DNA of 64,000 nucleotides, from the NCBI GenBank assembly GCA_002724315.1, contig PBOJ01000134.1, positions 62,001 through 126,000 of the forward strand, given 5' to 3'. How positions within the stretch are numbered: position 1 is the stretch's first letter; the number at the start of each line of letters is the position of its first letter. Positions 47,622 to 55,722 of the stretch are shown here, piece by piece. This DNA is from Planctomycetaceae bacterium (GTDB lineage: Bacteria > Planctomycetota > Planctomycetia > Planctomycetales > Planctomycetaceae). A program made the position numbers and the translations under genes. The notes beneath the pieces were generated by a model. The model was not told the DNA's origin. It saw only the letters and a program-made list of their open reading frames with translations, and searched no databases.

Positions 47622-48920
47622 ATGACGACTCCTTCGCGAGACAAAAGCCAGGCCCATTTCGTTCGTGCGCAGCAGTCAATCCCCGGTGGAGTCAACAGCC
47701 CAGCTCGAGCTTTTGGCTCCGTCGGAGGCGACCCGCTGATCATCGATCGCGGCGAGGGAGCCAGCCTGTGGGACATCGACGACAACCGGTTGATTGACTA
47801 CGTCGGCAGCTGGGGACCACACATCCTGGGACATCGGCACCCCGAGGTGATCGAGGCGGTCGAGGCGGCACTGGCCAAGGGGACCAGTTTTGGTGCCCCG
47901 ACGGCTCTCGAGACCGAACTGGCCGAAGAGGTGATCGCCGCGGTGCCGTCCGTCGAAAAGGTCCGCATGGTCAACTCGGGAACCGAGGCCACCATGAGCG
48001 CCATCCGGTTGGCCCGCGGTCATACCGGCCGCGACAAGGTGATCAAGTTCGCCGGATGCTACCACGGTCATGTCGACAGCCTGCTGGTCGAGGCCGGATC
48101 AGGTGCGCTGACGCTGGGTGTGCCATCCAGTCCCGGTGTTCCGGCCGGCTGTGCTGCCGACACCATCGCGCTGGCCTACAACGATGCGGCTGGACTGGCA
48201 GCGACAATGGAGGAAATCGGCAGCGAGGTCGCCTGCGTGATCCTGGAACCGGTCGTCGGCAACATGGGCGTTGTCGCTCCGGCCGACGGCTTTCTCGAAG
48301 CCTGTCGGGAACTGTGTACCGCACAGGGATCTCTGCTGATTTTCGACGAGGTGATGACCGGGTTCCGGGTCGCCTACGGAGGAGCTCAGTCACTGTTTGG
48401 TGTCACACCCGACATGACCACGCTGGGCAAGATCGTCGGTGGTGGGATGCCGGTGGGAGCCTACGGCGGACGGGCCGAAATCATGAACTCGATCTCACCC
48501 GACGGCCCGGTCTACCAGGCCGGAACACTCTCGGGAAATCCCCTGGCCATGGCCTGCGGCCTGGCCACTCTGAAAGTGCTCCGCGAGCAGGACCCCTACC
48601 CGCAACTCGAAGAAATGACGTCCCGGCTGGTTGATGGGCTGGACACCGCCGCCACCGATGCGGGACTCGATCACGTCGTCGCACGAGTGGGCAGCATGTT
48701 CACCCTGTTCTTCAATCCCGAACCGGTGACCAGCTACGACGTCTCGGCACGCAACGACACCGAGCGATTCGCCGCCTACCACCGCGGGATGCTTGATCAC
48801 GGCATTTACCTGCCGTGCAGCCAGTTCGAAGCCAACTTCGTATCAGCAGCCCACACCGGACAGGACGTCGATTCCACAATCGCCGCCGCCCGCGAGGTGC
48901 TGACAGGAATTGCCGATTAG
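47622..48920 (+). CDS. hemL: Glutamate-1-semialdehyde 2,1-aminomutase
   Basis: 432-residue PLP enzyme that converts glutamate-1-semialdehyde to 5-aminolevulinate, the committed C5-pathway step to heme. The sequence has [20 protein letters not shown] at the N-terminus, [56 protein letters not shown] and the PLP lysine K270 in [16 protein letters not shown]. The ATG at 47622 matches family starts; the frame is open to 47559. It uses the glutamyl-tRNA made by GltX, also in this window. Confidence 0.96.
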   Translation: MTTPSRDKSQAHFVRAQQSIPGGVNSPARAFGSVGGDPLIIDRGEGASLWDIDDNRLIDYVGSWGPHILGHRHPEVIEAVEAALAKGTSFGAPTALETELAEEVIAAVPSVEKVRMVNSGTEATMSAIRLARGHTGRDKVIKFAGCYHGHVDSLLVEAGSGALTLGVPSSPGVPAGCAADTIALAYNDAAGLAATMEEIGSEVACVILEPVVGNMGVVAPADGFLEACRELCTAQGSLLIFDEVMTGFRVAYGGAQSLFGVTPDMTTLGKIVGGGMPVGAYGGRAEIMNSISPDGPVYQAGTLSGNPLAMACGLATLKVLREQDPYPQLEEMTSRLVDGLDTAATDAGLDHVVARVGSMFTLFFNPEPVTSYDVSARNDTERFAAYHRGMLDHGIYLPCSQFEANFVSAAHTGQDVDSTIAAAREVLTGIAD

Positions 48921-48930
48921 ACCGCCGCGG

Positions 48931-49704
48931 TCACCGGCCCACGGTGTCCAGAAACATCCGCGACTGTTTCATCACGTAGGCTTCGGCCCCGGAAAAACCG
49001 ATCGCGCGGTACCCCTGGTCGGCCGCCCACACCGCCTCCTCAGGGGTCCTCGCCGGGTACCCGGCCGCCACCCCGTGGTCCAGGCACGCAGCCAGGATCC
49101 GCTCGGCCGCAGCCTTCACTTGGGGATGATCCCGCTCACCTGGGTGCCCGTAGGCCATCGCCAAATCCCCGGTGCCGACCCACAGCACGTCCAACAGCCC
49201 CGACGCGGCAATCTCCTCGATGTTCTCCACCCCCTCGATATCCTCCACCAGCGCCAACAGTGCCACCGTCTCGTTGATCTCGCGAAAGTAGTCCTCCGAG
49301 GGCACCCGGCCCCATTTCATTCCCCGCGCCGGCCCGAAACCCCGGTTGCCCTCCGGCGAGTACAACGCCGCGGTCCGCAAGGCCTGTGCATCATCGACCG
49401 TGCGGCAGTGGGGGATCAGGACTCCCTGCACGCCGAGGTCCAGGGCGTGCATCACCGCTTCGGCGTCGTTGTTCTTCAACACTCTGACGATCGGAACCGT
49501 CCCGCCGGCAAAGCACCCCTGGACCAGTCGATCGATCGACGAGGGGTCCATGGCTCCGTGCTCACCGTCGAGCAGTACGAAATCGAACCCGGCATAGCCC
49601 AGGATCTCGCACAGACCCGGATCAGTCAGGCGAACCGAACTCGAGTAGATCGTGCCACCTGCATCAAGAGTCGTTTTGACGGGGTTGGGACGAACGGAAG
49701 TCAT
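48931..49704 (-). CDS. HpcH/HpaI-family aldolase
   Basis: 257-residue class II (metal-dependent) aldolase of the HpaI/RhmA type. The motifs are GFDFVLLDGEHGAMD (near 41-55), TVPIVRVLKN, GVQGVLIPHCRTVDDA, GPARGMKWG and LALVEDIEGVENIEEIAA with the metal-binding Glu. It is expected to cleave 2-keto-3-deoxy sugar acids or related 4-hydroxy-2-oxo acids to pyruvate or a homologue plus an aldehyde. AAGGA seven bases before the ATG supports the start. Convergent with hemL. Confidence 0.92.
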   Translation of the reverse strand: MTSVRPNPVKTTLDAGGTIYSSSVRLTDPGLCEILGYAGFDFVLLDGEHGAMDPSSIDRLVQGCFAGGTVPIVRVLKNNDAEAVMHALDLGVQGVLIPHCRTVDDAQALRTAALYSPEGNRGFGPARGMKWGRVPSEDYFREINETVALLALVEDIEGVENIEEIAASGLLDVLWVGTGDLAMAYGHPGERDHPQVKAAAERILAACLDHGVAAGYPARTPEEAVWAADQGYRAIGFSGAEAYVMKQSRMFLDTVGR

Positions 49705-49739
49705 TGCGGGATTCCTTTTGGGCGGGTCCGTCGGTCACG

Positions 49740-50249
49740 TCACCGTTTGCCGGCAAACGGCGACGCCAGCCACGGTTCAGCGGCCAGCACCACTTCCAAC
49801 ATCGCGATCAACTCGCTCTTCACATCAGCCGACTCGGGAGCTGTGGCCGCCTGATTCAAGCGGTCCGAGCGAAGTTCTTCAAGCAAGCCGATGATCCGCC
49901 CCTTCATCACCTCGCGGAAGGCGGCCAGTTGGCTGTCATCGAGATCGTGACGCAACAGCTCGACACGGCCCGTGGAGGAACGGTCACGTGTCAACTGAGC
50001 CAACGTGCTGCCCTGAGTTCGAAACAACAATCCCGCGACGAAGGCTCGACGCAGGCGGCCCTCGGGATTGAACTGGTAGACCGGGTCCTCCCCGAAATAC
50101 ACCGAAAGGCTGCCATCGCGACGGAAGCCGGCCACCAGCGGGGATTCGTCATTCGGCCGGTCGGCGGCCGGTGCCACGAATTCGGCCCGTCGAACCAGGG
50201 CCGTCGCCTCGGCGACCAGGTCCTCACGATGTCCTTCGTCGTGGGCCAT
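49740..50249 (-). CDS. Conserved hypothetical protein
   Basis: 169 residues, no signal or membrane segment and no family I recognise. The sequence is alpha-rich, with a central part GFRRDGSLSVYFGEDPVYQFNPEGRLRRAF split over residues 41-72 and a C-terminal helix ELIAMLEVVLAAEPWL. The ATG at 50249 overlaps the stop of the upstream acyltransferase by one base (TGATG), so it is translationally coupled to it and may act in the same lipid-related process. The frame runs upstream to 50348 inside the acyltransferase gene, which I discount. Confidence 0.65.
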   Translation of the reverse strand: MAHDEGHREDLVAEATALVRRAEFVAPAADRPNDESPLVAGFRRDGSLSVYFGEDPVYQFNPEGRLRRAFVAGLLFRTQGSTLAQLTRDRSSTGRVELLRHDLDDSQLAAFREVMKGRIIGLLEELRSDRLNQAATAPESADVKSELIAMLEVVLAAEPWLASPFAGKR

Positions 50250-51079
50250 CAGGTGATGCCGACCTGCGTGACCGATGTGAGAACGGCGGGCACCGTGCCC
50301 CGCTGCGGATCGTCCTCCATCTCCACGCCGGACCGGGCCGAGTTGCACTGTTCAACGCCTCCCAGTTCCGCCAGCCGGCGCATCATCACCTCGGTCACCT
50401 CCTCGAGCAACTTGCCCCTGGGCCGCTGACCGTAAAACCGGGACAGATCAATGGGGTCACCGTAGTGGACCCGGACCTGGCCACGGGTCAGGAACGGCAC
50501 GACCATGCTGGGTCCTCCAGGGACATTCTCGAGGTAGACCGGATAGACCGGGACGCGAGACTTCAGTGCCAGCCATCCGACGCCCGAGTTGCCTTCCAGC
50601 AGGCCGTCATTCTCGACGTTGATTCGTCCCTCGGGAAAAACGCCCACCAGATGTCCATCCCGGAGCAGCTTCAGGGCCTCTCGAAGTGGCCCGGTGTCCT
50701 TGCCATCCCGGTTGACCGGGATCGCCCGCATCGACCGGCATATCCAGTGGACCCACTTCACGACGTAGTACTCACGGGCCATCAGAAAACTGATCGTCCG
50801 CACGTTGTAGCGGCCCAGGCCCAGGTGGTGATTCATCCACAACTGCATCGGATCGGTTGCGCTGGTGTGATTGGCGATGACCAGCGCCGCATCGTCACTG
50901 GGCAGCGGGCAGGGCCGATTCGAACGCCACCGCCACATCAGCCCGACAAACAGCCGATTGACGCAGTAGAGCATCCACGCAAGGACGTCGACGTCGTAAC
51001 GCCGGATCCTCCAGGCAATCACCAACACCGTCACCACCGCGTACCCGGACAGCAACAGAATTGCGGCAGCGTCGGACAT
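50249..51079 (-). CDS. Lysophospholipid acyltransferase (PlsC-like)
   Basis: 276 residues. An N-terminal membrane segment (about 5-22) is followed by an acyltransferase domain. The catalytic H-x4-D is in NHTSATDPMQ (near 70). The glycerophosphate-binding FPEGRINVENDG segment lies near 150, and GVGWLALKSRVPVYPVYLENVP follows. It likely transfers an acyl chain to a lysophospholipid such as 1-acyl-glycerol-3-phosphate at the inner membrane. The ATG at 51079 is chosen; the open frame to 51229 lacks family similarity. The downstream hypothetical gene is coupled by TGATG. Confidence 0.85.
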   Translation of the reverse strand: MSDAAAILLLSGYAVVTVLVIAWRIRRYDVDVLAWMLYCVNRLFVGLMWRWRSNRPCPLPSDDAALVIANHTSATDPMQLWMNHHLGLGRYNVRTISFLMAREYYVVKWVHWICRSMRAIPVNRDGKDTGPLREALKLLRDGHLVGVFPEGRINVENDGLLEGNSGVGWLALKSRVPVYPVYLENVPGGPSMVVPFLTRGQVRVHYGDPIDLSRFYGQRPRGKLLEEVTEVMMRRLAELGGVEQCNSARSGVEMEDDPQRGTVPAVLTSVTQVGIT

Positions 51080-51252
51080 CGGGAGGATGGATTCTCGGAG
51101 TCGATCACGGGATGCCCAAGTGCAACCGACACTCGGAAGCGGAACGACGAGGCTACCGTGAGAGGTGCGTTTCTCCAATAGCGATAAGCGGGTTTTGGTC
51201 CACCCTGGTGGAGATGCCCCGGAATACATCTGCCACTTGACTGCCGTCCAAC

Positions 51253-51281
51253 TGGAGAGGTGCTCCGGAGGCAGACATAAT
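51253..51281 (+). promoter_or_regulatory. Candidate promoter for the MDR dehydrogenase gene
   Basis: TGGAGA (51253-51258, 4 of 6 to TTGACA), 17-base spacer, CATAAT (51276-51281), 29 bases before the ATG. A near-palindrome TCCACC-CT-GGTGGA at 51209-51222 lies upstream and could bind a regulator. Confidence 0.38.
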
Positions 51282-51310
51282 CAAGTCCCCTTCCCACCAG
51301 GATCCCGCTC

Positions 51311-52333
51311 ATGCAGATCGCCATCCTCCACGGTCCCCGTGACCTGAAAATCGAGGACCATCCCCTCGATACCGAAAACCTCGGCCCCCGCCAGATCTGG
51401 ACGCAGACCCGAATCAGTGCGTTGAAGATCGGTACGGATCGCGGCAACTTCGAGGGTGCCGAACAAGTGCCCGGTGCTCCCGATTTCCCACGCTGGGTCG
51501 GCGACAGCAACCTGGGGATTGTCCGCGGCGTCGGCAGCGAAGTGACCGAGTTCGCCGTCGGCGACCGGGTCGTCCTGAACCTGCCTCACCAATCCGACCT
51601 GGTGATCGATGCCGACGGGCCCGTCGTGAAGGTGCCCGACGGGGTTGCCGACGAGGACGCCGTCTACGCCTGGCTCTCGGCACTCTCGGCACTGTGCTAC
51701 CGAAAGGCCGGATTTCAGCCTGGAGAGAACGTCGCGGTTGTCGGGCTGGGCGTGCTCGGCCTCGGAGCCGTCGCCCTGGGTCCGCTGTTTGGAGCCCGCA
51801 CCGTCGGCATCGGCAACAGTCCGGTACGGCTCGAAATGGCCGAAAGTGTCGGAGCCCATGCGGGATTCCTCTACAACGACCCCGACCTGGCTAACCGACT
51901 CGACGAGTTCACTCACGGTGAAGGCATCGACCTGGTGATCCTGACGGCCAACCCGTGGCCGGCTCACCGAACAGCACTGGAGATCGTCCGTCCCGGTGGA
52001 CGGGTCTCCATCGTGGCCCTCTCGGGACGTGGAGAACCCCCGCTGGATTTCAACCCGTTGTCGATGGAACTTTTCTACAACAAGGGCATCTCGCTGGTCG
52101 CCGTCTCGCACCGCGCCGGCGATTCCTTTCCCGCTGATGACCGGGACCGTTTCGGACGCAAGACGGCCGTCACCTACGTGCTCGACCTGATGGCCGATGG
52201 CACGCTCAAACCCGGACAACTGGTCACCCACAGGATGCCGTATACCGAGATGGCGACCGCCTACGAAATGATCGACCGCCGCGAGAAATCGATGCTGGGA
52301 GTGATCTTCGAATGGAACCTCGAAGACGCCTGA
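51311..52333 (+). CDS. Medium-chain dehydrogenase/reductase-like protein without zinc ligands
   Basis: 340 residues with the MDR layout: an N-terminal GroES-like domain (about 1-125) and a Rossmann domain with VVGLGVLGLGAVALGPLFGA (near 140-160). The usual GxCGTDxH zinc-site motif is absent (the segment reads ISALKIGTDRGNFEG) and there is no four-Cys structural zinc loop. It is therefore more like zinc-independent MDR reductases. NAD(P)-dependent oxidation or reduction is likely; substrate unknown. Only 10 nt separate its stop from the convergent kbl stop. Confidence 0.82.
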   Translation: MQIAILHGPRDLKIEDHPLDTENLGPRQIWTQTRISALKIGTDRGNFEGAEQVPGAPDFPRWVGDSNLGIVRGVGSEVTEFAVGDRVVLNLPHQSDLVIDADGPVVKVPDGVADEDAVYAWLSALSALCYRKAGFQPGENVAVVGLGVLGLGAVALGPLFGARTVGIGNSPVRLEMAESVGAHAGFLYNDPDLANRLDEFTHGEGIDLVILTANPWPAHRTALEIVRPGGRVSIVALSGRGEPPLDFNPLSMELFYNKGISLVAVSHRAGDSFPADDRDRFGRKTAVTYVLDLMADGTLKPGQLVTHRMPYTEMATAYEMIDRREKSMLGVIFEWNLEDA

Positions 52334-52343
52334 ACCCGGCGAA

Positions 52344-53528
52344 TCACCCGGCCGACAACTCGTCGCGAACCGCCACGAACTGTGCAATCGCGAAGTCGAC
52401 ATCTTCGGTCGAGTGAGCGGCGGAGAGTTGAACCCGGATGCGGGCCTCGCCTCGGGGCACCACCGGAAAACTGAAGCCGATCACGTAGATTCCTCGCGCC
52501 AACAACCGCTCGGCCATCGACTGGGCCACAACGGCGTCGCCGAGCATGATGGGCACGATCGGGTGTTCGCCCGGCGGAACCACGAACCCGTTGGCCTCCA
52601 TTCCACCACGGAATCTCGCGGCATTTTCCTGCAGCCGGTCGAGCAGCGTGGTGGACCCCGAAAGCAGATCCAGGGCCTTCAACGCAGCAGCAGCGATCAT
52701 CGGAGCCAGCGAATTGGAGAACAGGTAGGGCCGAGACCGCTGCCTGAGCATCTCGATGATCTCGGACCGTCCGCTCGTGTACCCACCGCTCGCACCGCCC
52801 AGGGCCTTGCCCAGTGTCCCGGTGACAATGTCGACACGGCCCAGGACATCGCGGTACTCGATCGAACCACGGCCACCGCCGCCGATCACTCCCACGGCAT
52901 GTGAGTCGTCAACCATCACCAACGCGTCGTAGCGATCGGCCAGGTCACAGATTTCCCCGAGCCTGGCAATGAAACCGTCCATCGAAAACACGCCGTCAGT
53001 CGCAATCAGTCGATGCCGCGCACCGGCCGCCTCCTGCAACTTCGATTCCAGGTCATCCATGTCATTGTTGGCGTAGACAAATCGCCCCGCCTTACACAAC
53101 CGCACACCGTCAATGATGCTGGCGTGGTTCAACGAATCGCTGATCACCGCATCCTCGGAATCCAGCAGGGTCTCAAACAGACCGCCGTTGGCGTCGAAGC
53201 AGGACGAGTAGAGGATCGTATCGTCGGTGTGCAGGAACTCGCTCAAACGCTCCTCGAGTTGCTTGTGGACCTGCTGGGTGCCGCAGATGAAGCGTACGCT
53301 GGATAGTCCAAAGCCCCAGCGGTCCAACGCCTCCCGGGCTGCGGCGACCACGTCGGGATGGTCCGACAGGCCCAGGTAATTGTTCGCACAGAAATTCAGC
53401 ACTTCCCCATCAGACACTTCGATTCGGGCCCGTTGTGGCGAACCAAGCACCCGCTCGGACTTGTACAGCCCCTGCTCACGGATCCCGGCGATTTCGCCGG
53501 CCAGGTGCTCTCGGATCGTATCCACCAT
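52344..53528 (-). CDS. kbl: Glycine C-acetyltransferase (2-amino-3-ketobutyrate CoA ligase)
   Basis: 394-residue PLP enzyme of the alpha-oxoamine synthase family. It splits 2-amino-3-oxobutyrate with CoA into glycine and acetyl-CoA, the second step of threonine breakdown. The sequence has [58 protein letters not shown] and the PLP lysine K241 in [13 protein letters not shown], close to K244 of the E. coli enzyme. The ATG at 53528 has GGAG ten bases upstream. It is 35 nt downstream of tdh, making a tdh-kbl operon. Confidence 0.96.
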   Translation of the reverse strand: MVDTIREHLAGEIAGIREQGLYKSERVLGSPQRARIEVSDGEVLNFCANNYLGLSDHPDVVAAAREALDRWGFGLSSVRFICGTQQVHKQLEERLSEFLHTDDTILYSSCFDANGGLFETLLDSEDAVISDSLNHASIIDGVRLCKAGRFVYANNDMDDLESKLQEAAGARHRLIATDGVFSMDGFIARLGEICDLADRYDALVMVDDSHAVGVIGGGGRGSIEYRDVLGRVDIVTGTLGKALGGASGGYTSGRSEIIEMLRQRSRPYLFSNSLAPMIAAAALKALDLLSGSTTLLDRLQENAARFRGGMEANGFVVPPGEHPIVPIMLGDAVVAQSMAERLLARGIYVIGFSFPVVPRGEARIRVQLSAAHSTEDVDFAIAQFVAVRDELSAG

Positions 53529-53563
53529 GGCTGTCTCCTGCTTTCCCCGCCGGCCAAAACTGT

Positions 53564-54598
53564 TCAGCTCACGCTCGACCAATCGAGCACCACCTTGCCG
53601 CATTCCCCCGACTGCATCGTCTGGAAACCCTCTTCGAAGTCACTCCAGTCGAGGCGGTGAGTGATCACGCCGCTGATGTCCAAACCGCTCTGGAGCATCA
53701 CCGTCATGTGGTACCACGTCTCGTACATCTCGCGACCGTAGATTCCCTTGATCGTCAGCATGTTGAAGATCACGGTGTGCCAGTCGATCGCCATCTGTTC
53801 CGACGGAATCCCCAGCACGGCGATGCGACCGCCATGGCACATGTTGGTGATCATCTCTTCGAGTGCCGCCGGCTGGCCCGACATCTCCAGCCCCACGTCG
53901 AAGCCCTCCTTCATGCCCAGCGCGGCCTGGGCATCGGCAACCGACCGGCTGCGGACGTCGACCGTGTGGGTCGCCCCCATGCGACTGGCCAGTTCGAGCC
54001 GGTAAGGATTGACGTCCGTGACGACGACGAAACGTGCCCCCGCATGTCGCACCACGGCGGCCGCCATCACCCCGATCGGACCGGCCCCGGTGATCAGGAC
54101 ATCCTCGCCCAGCACGGGAAAGGTCAACGCCGTGTGCACCGCGTTGCCGTAGGGGTCGAAAATCGCCTGCACGTCACGTTCGATCGACTGGTCGTGATAC
54201 CAGACGTTGGTCTTGGGCAGGGCGATGAACTCGGCAAATGCCCCGGATCGATTGACCCCGATCCCCTCGGTGTCCTTGCAGAGATGCCGTCGGCCAGCCA
54301 GGCAGTTGCGACAGTGGCCGCAGACGACATGGCCCTCGCCGCTGACTATGTCACCCGGCCGGAAGTCCTTGACGTTTTTCCCCACCTCGACGATCGACCC
54401 GACGAATTCGTGGCCGATGACCAGCGGCACCGGAACCGTCTTTTGGGCCCACTCATCCCACTCGTAGATGTGCAGGTCGGTGCCGCAAATCCCCGTCCTC
54501 TCGACCCGGATCAACACATCGTCGATCCCGTACTCGGGAACCGGGACCTCTTCGAGCCACACGCCCGGCTCGGACCTCGCCTTGACCAGTGCCTTCAT
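53564..54598 (-). CDS. tdh: L-threonine 3-dehydrogenase
   Basis: 344-residue zinc MDR enzyme that oxidises L-threonine to 2-amino-3-oxobutyrate with NAD. Catalytic zinc residues C38, H63 and E64 are at the same positions as in E. coli TDH. The structural zinc cysteines are C93, C96, C99 and C107. The NAD fold has [21 protein letters not shown] (about 166-186), and [19 protein letters not shown] is typical of TDH. It is cotranscribed with kbl for catabolism to glycine and acetyl-CoA. Confidence 0.96.
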   Translation of the reverse strand: MKALVKARSEPGVWLEEVPVPEYGIDDVLIRVERTGICGTDLHIYEWDEWAQKTVPVPLVIGHEFVGSIVEVGKNVKDFRPGDIVSGEGHVVCGHCRNCLAGRRHLCKDTEGIGVNRSGAFAEFIALPKTNVWYHDQSIERDVQAIFDPYGNAVHTALTFPVLGEDVLITGAGPIGVMAAAVVRHAGARFVVVTDVNPYRLELASRMGATHTVDVRSRSVADAQAALGMKEGFDVGLEMSGQPAALEEMITNMCHGGRIAVLGIPSEQMAIDWHTVIFNMLTIKGIYGREMYETWYHMTVMLQSGLDISGVITHRLDWSDFEEGFQTMQSGECGKVVLDWSSVS

Positions 54599-54690
54599 CG
54601 CCGCCGTCCCACCCTGGAGGTGACGTCACGTTTCGTCGCGTGAGTGTACCCAAGCGCTGGACAAAAAGGCACCGGGCGAGACGGTCACAG

Positions 54691-55722
54691 CTAGCGGTCG
54701 ACTTTCAGGCCCGGAATCGCCTCGCGAAGCCCGTCGACACCCGCGTCGGTCGTTGCCGTCAGTGTCAGGACCAGTCGCTCCAGGCCCGAGACCTTCCTCA
54801 GGGCCACCAGCCCCGAATCGGTGACGCGGCTGGTGGCCAGAGACAGTCGCTTCAGGCTCGACAGCCGAGCCAGCGCCGGTGTTCCACCATCACCGACTCG
54901 CGTGGCCGAAAGACCCAGCCGCTGAAGACGCTGGAGACCGACCAGGTGAACCAGCCCGGCATCACCAACGGTCGTCCGGTCGAGACCAACCTGCACCAAC
55001 GACGACATCGCCCCCAGGGACTTCAATCCGATATCGCTCACCCGGGTGCCAGACAATTCGAGACGCTCCAGCCGGTTCCCCTTCGACAGATGGACCAGGC
55101 CGCCATCGCCGACCCGGGTCTCACACAGGCTGAGAGATTCGAGTCCCGCCAGACCAACCAGTCCGGACAGGCCCACGTCCGAAACGCGGGAGAGGTTGAG
55201 ACTGAGCGACTTCAGCCTGTTCAATGCGGCAAGGTGTTTCAGGGTGGTGTCGGAGGTCTGGGGACCGTCCAGGCCGAGTGTCTCGAGTCTTCGCAGGCCC
55301 GCCAGGCCACGACCCCGGACACGGGTGAACCCGACACGCAGCGACGTCAGGTGGGGCAGCTCGGCCATGGCCGACAGGCCCGCGTCGCTGATCCGGGTTC
55401 GCGAAAGATCAATGCTCTCCAGCGTACGGCAACCGGCCAGGCGACTGGCTCCCCTGTCGGTGACCAGTGTCGCCGACAGGTCGATCTCGGCCAGCCGCGG
55501 CAGGGTGACCAGTTGATCGAGATCAGCGTCGCTGACCTGGGTGCCGCCGAGGGCCAGCCGTACCCGGCCTGGCTCACCGCCGCCAGACAACTCGACAATT
55601 CGTCCCCCACGACGCGCAACCAGCTTCGCCACGTCGCCAGGATCAGCACTCCACGCATCACCGCCCAGCCACGCCACAACGGCAATGATCCAAACCAGCA
55701 ATCGTCCACCGCGATGGTTCAC
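54691..55722 (-). CDS. Exported leucine-rich repeat protein
   Basis: 343 residues. The Sec signal is at 1-25 (ends AWSA-DP). About eleven 24-residue LRRs follow (about 60-330), of the type L-x-x-L-x-L-x-x-T-x-V/I-S/G-D-x-G-L. Examples are LESIDLSRTRISDAGLSAMA, LKSLSLNLSRVSDVGLSGLV and LERLELSGTRVSDIGLKSLG. These are cysteine-poor, bacterial GALA/internalin-like repeats. It probably binds a protein outside the membrane. Its start overlaps the stop of the large FG-GAP protein by 4 nt (ATGA), so the two are coupled and likely act together. Confidence 0.88.
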   Translation of the reverse strand: MNHRGGRLLVWIIAVVAWLGGDAWSADPGDVAKLVARRGGRIVELSGGGEPGRVRLALGGTQVSDADLDQLVTLPRLAEIDLSATLVTDRGASRLAGCRTLESIDLSRTRISDAGLSAMAELPHLTSLRVGFTRVRGRGLAGLRRLETLGLDGPQTSDTTLKHLAALNRLKSLSLNLSRVSDVGLSGLVGLAGLESLSLCETRVGDGGLVHLSKGNRLERLELSGTRVSDIGLKSLGAMSSLVQVGLDRTTVGDAGLVHLVGLQRLQRLGLSATRVGDGGTPALARLSSLKRLSLATSRVTDSGLVALRKVSGLERLVLTLTATTDAGVDGLREAIPGLKVDR

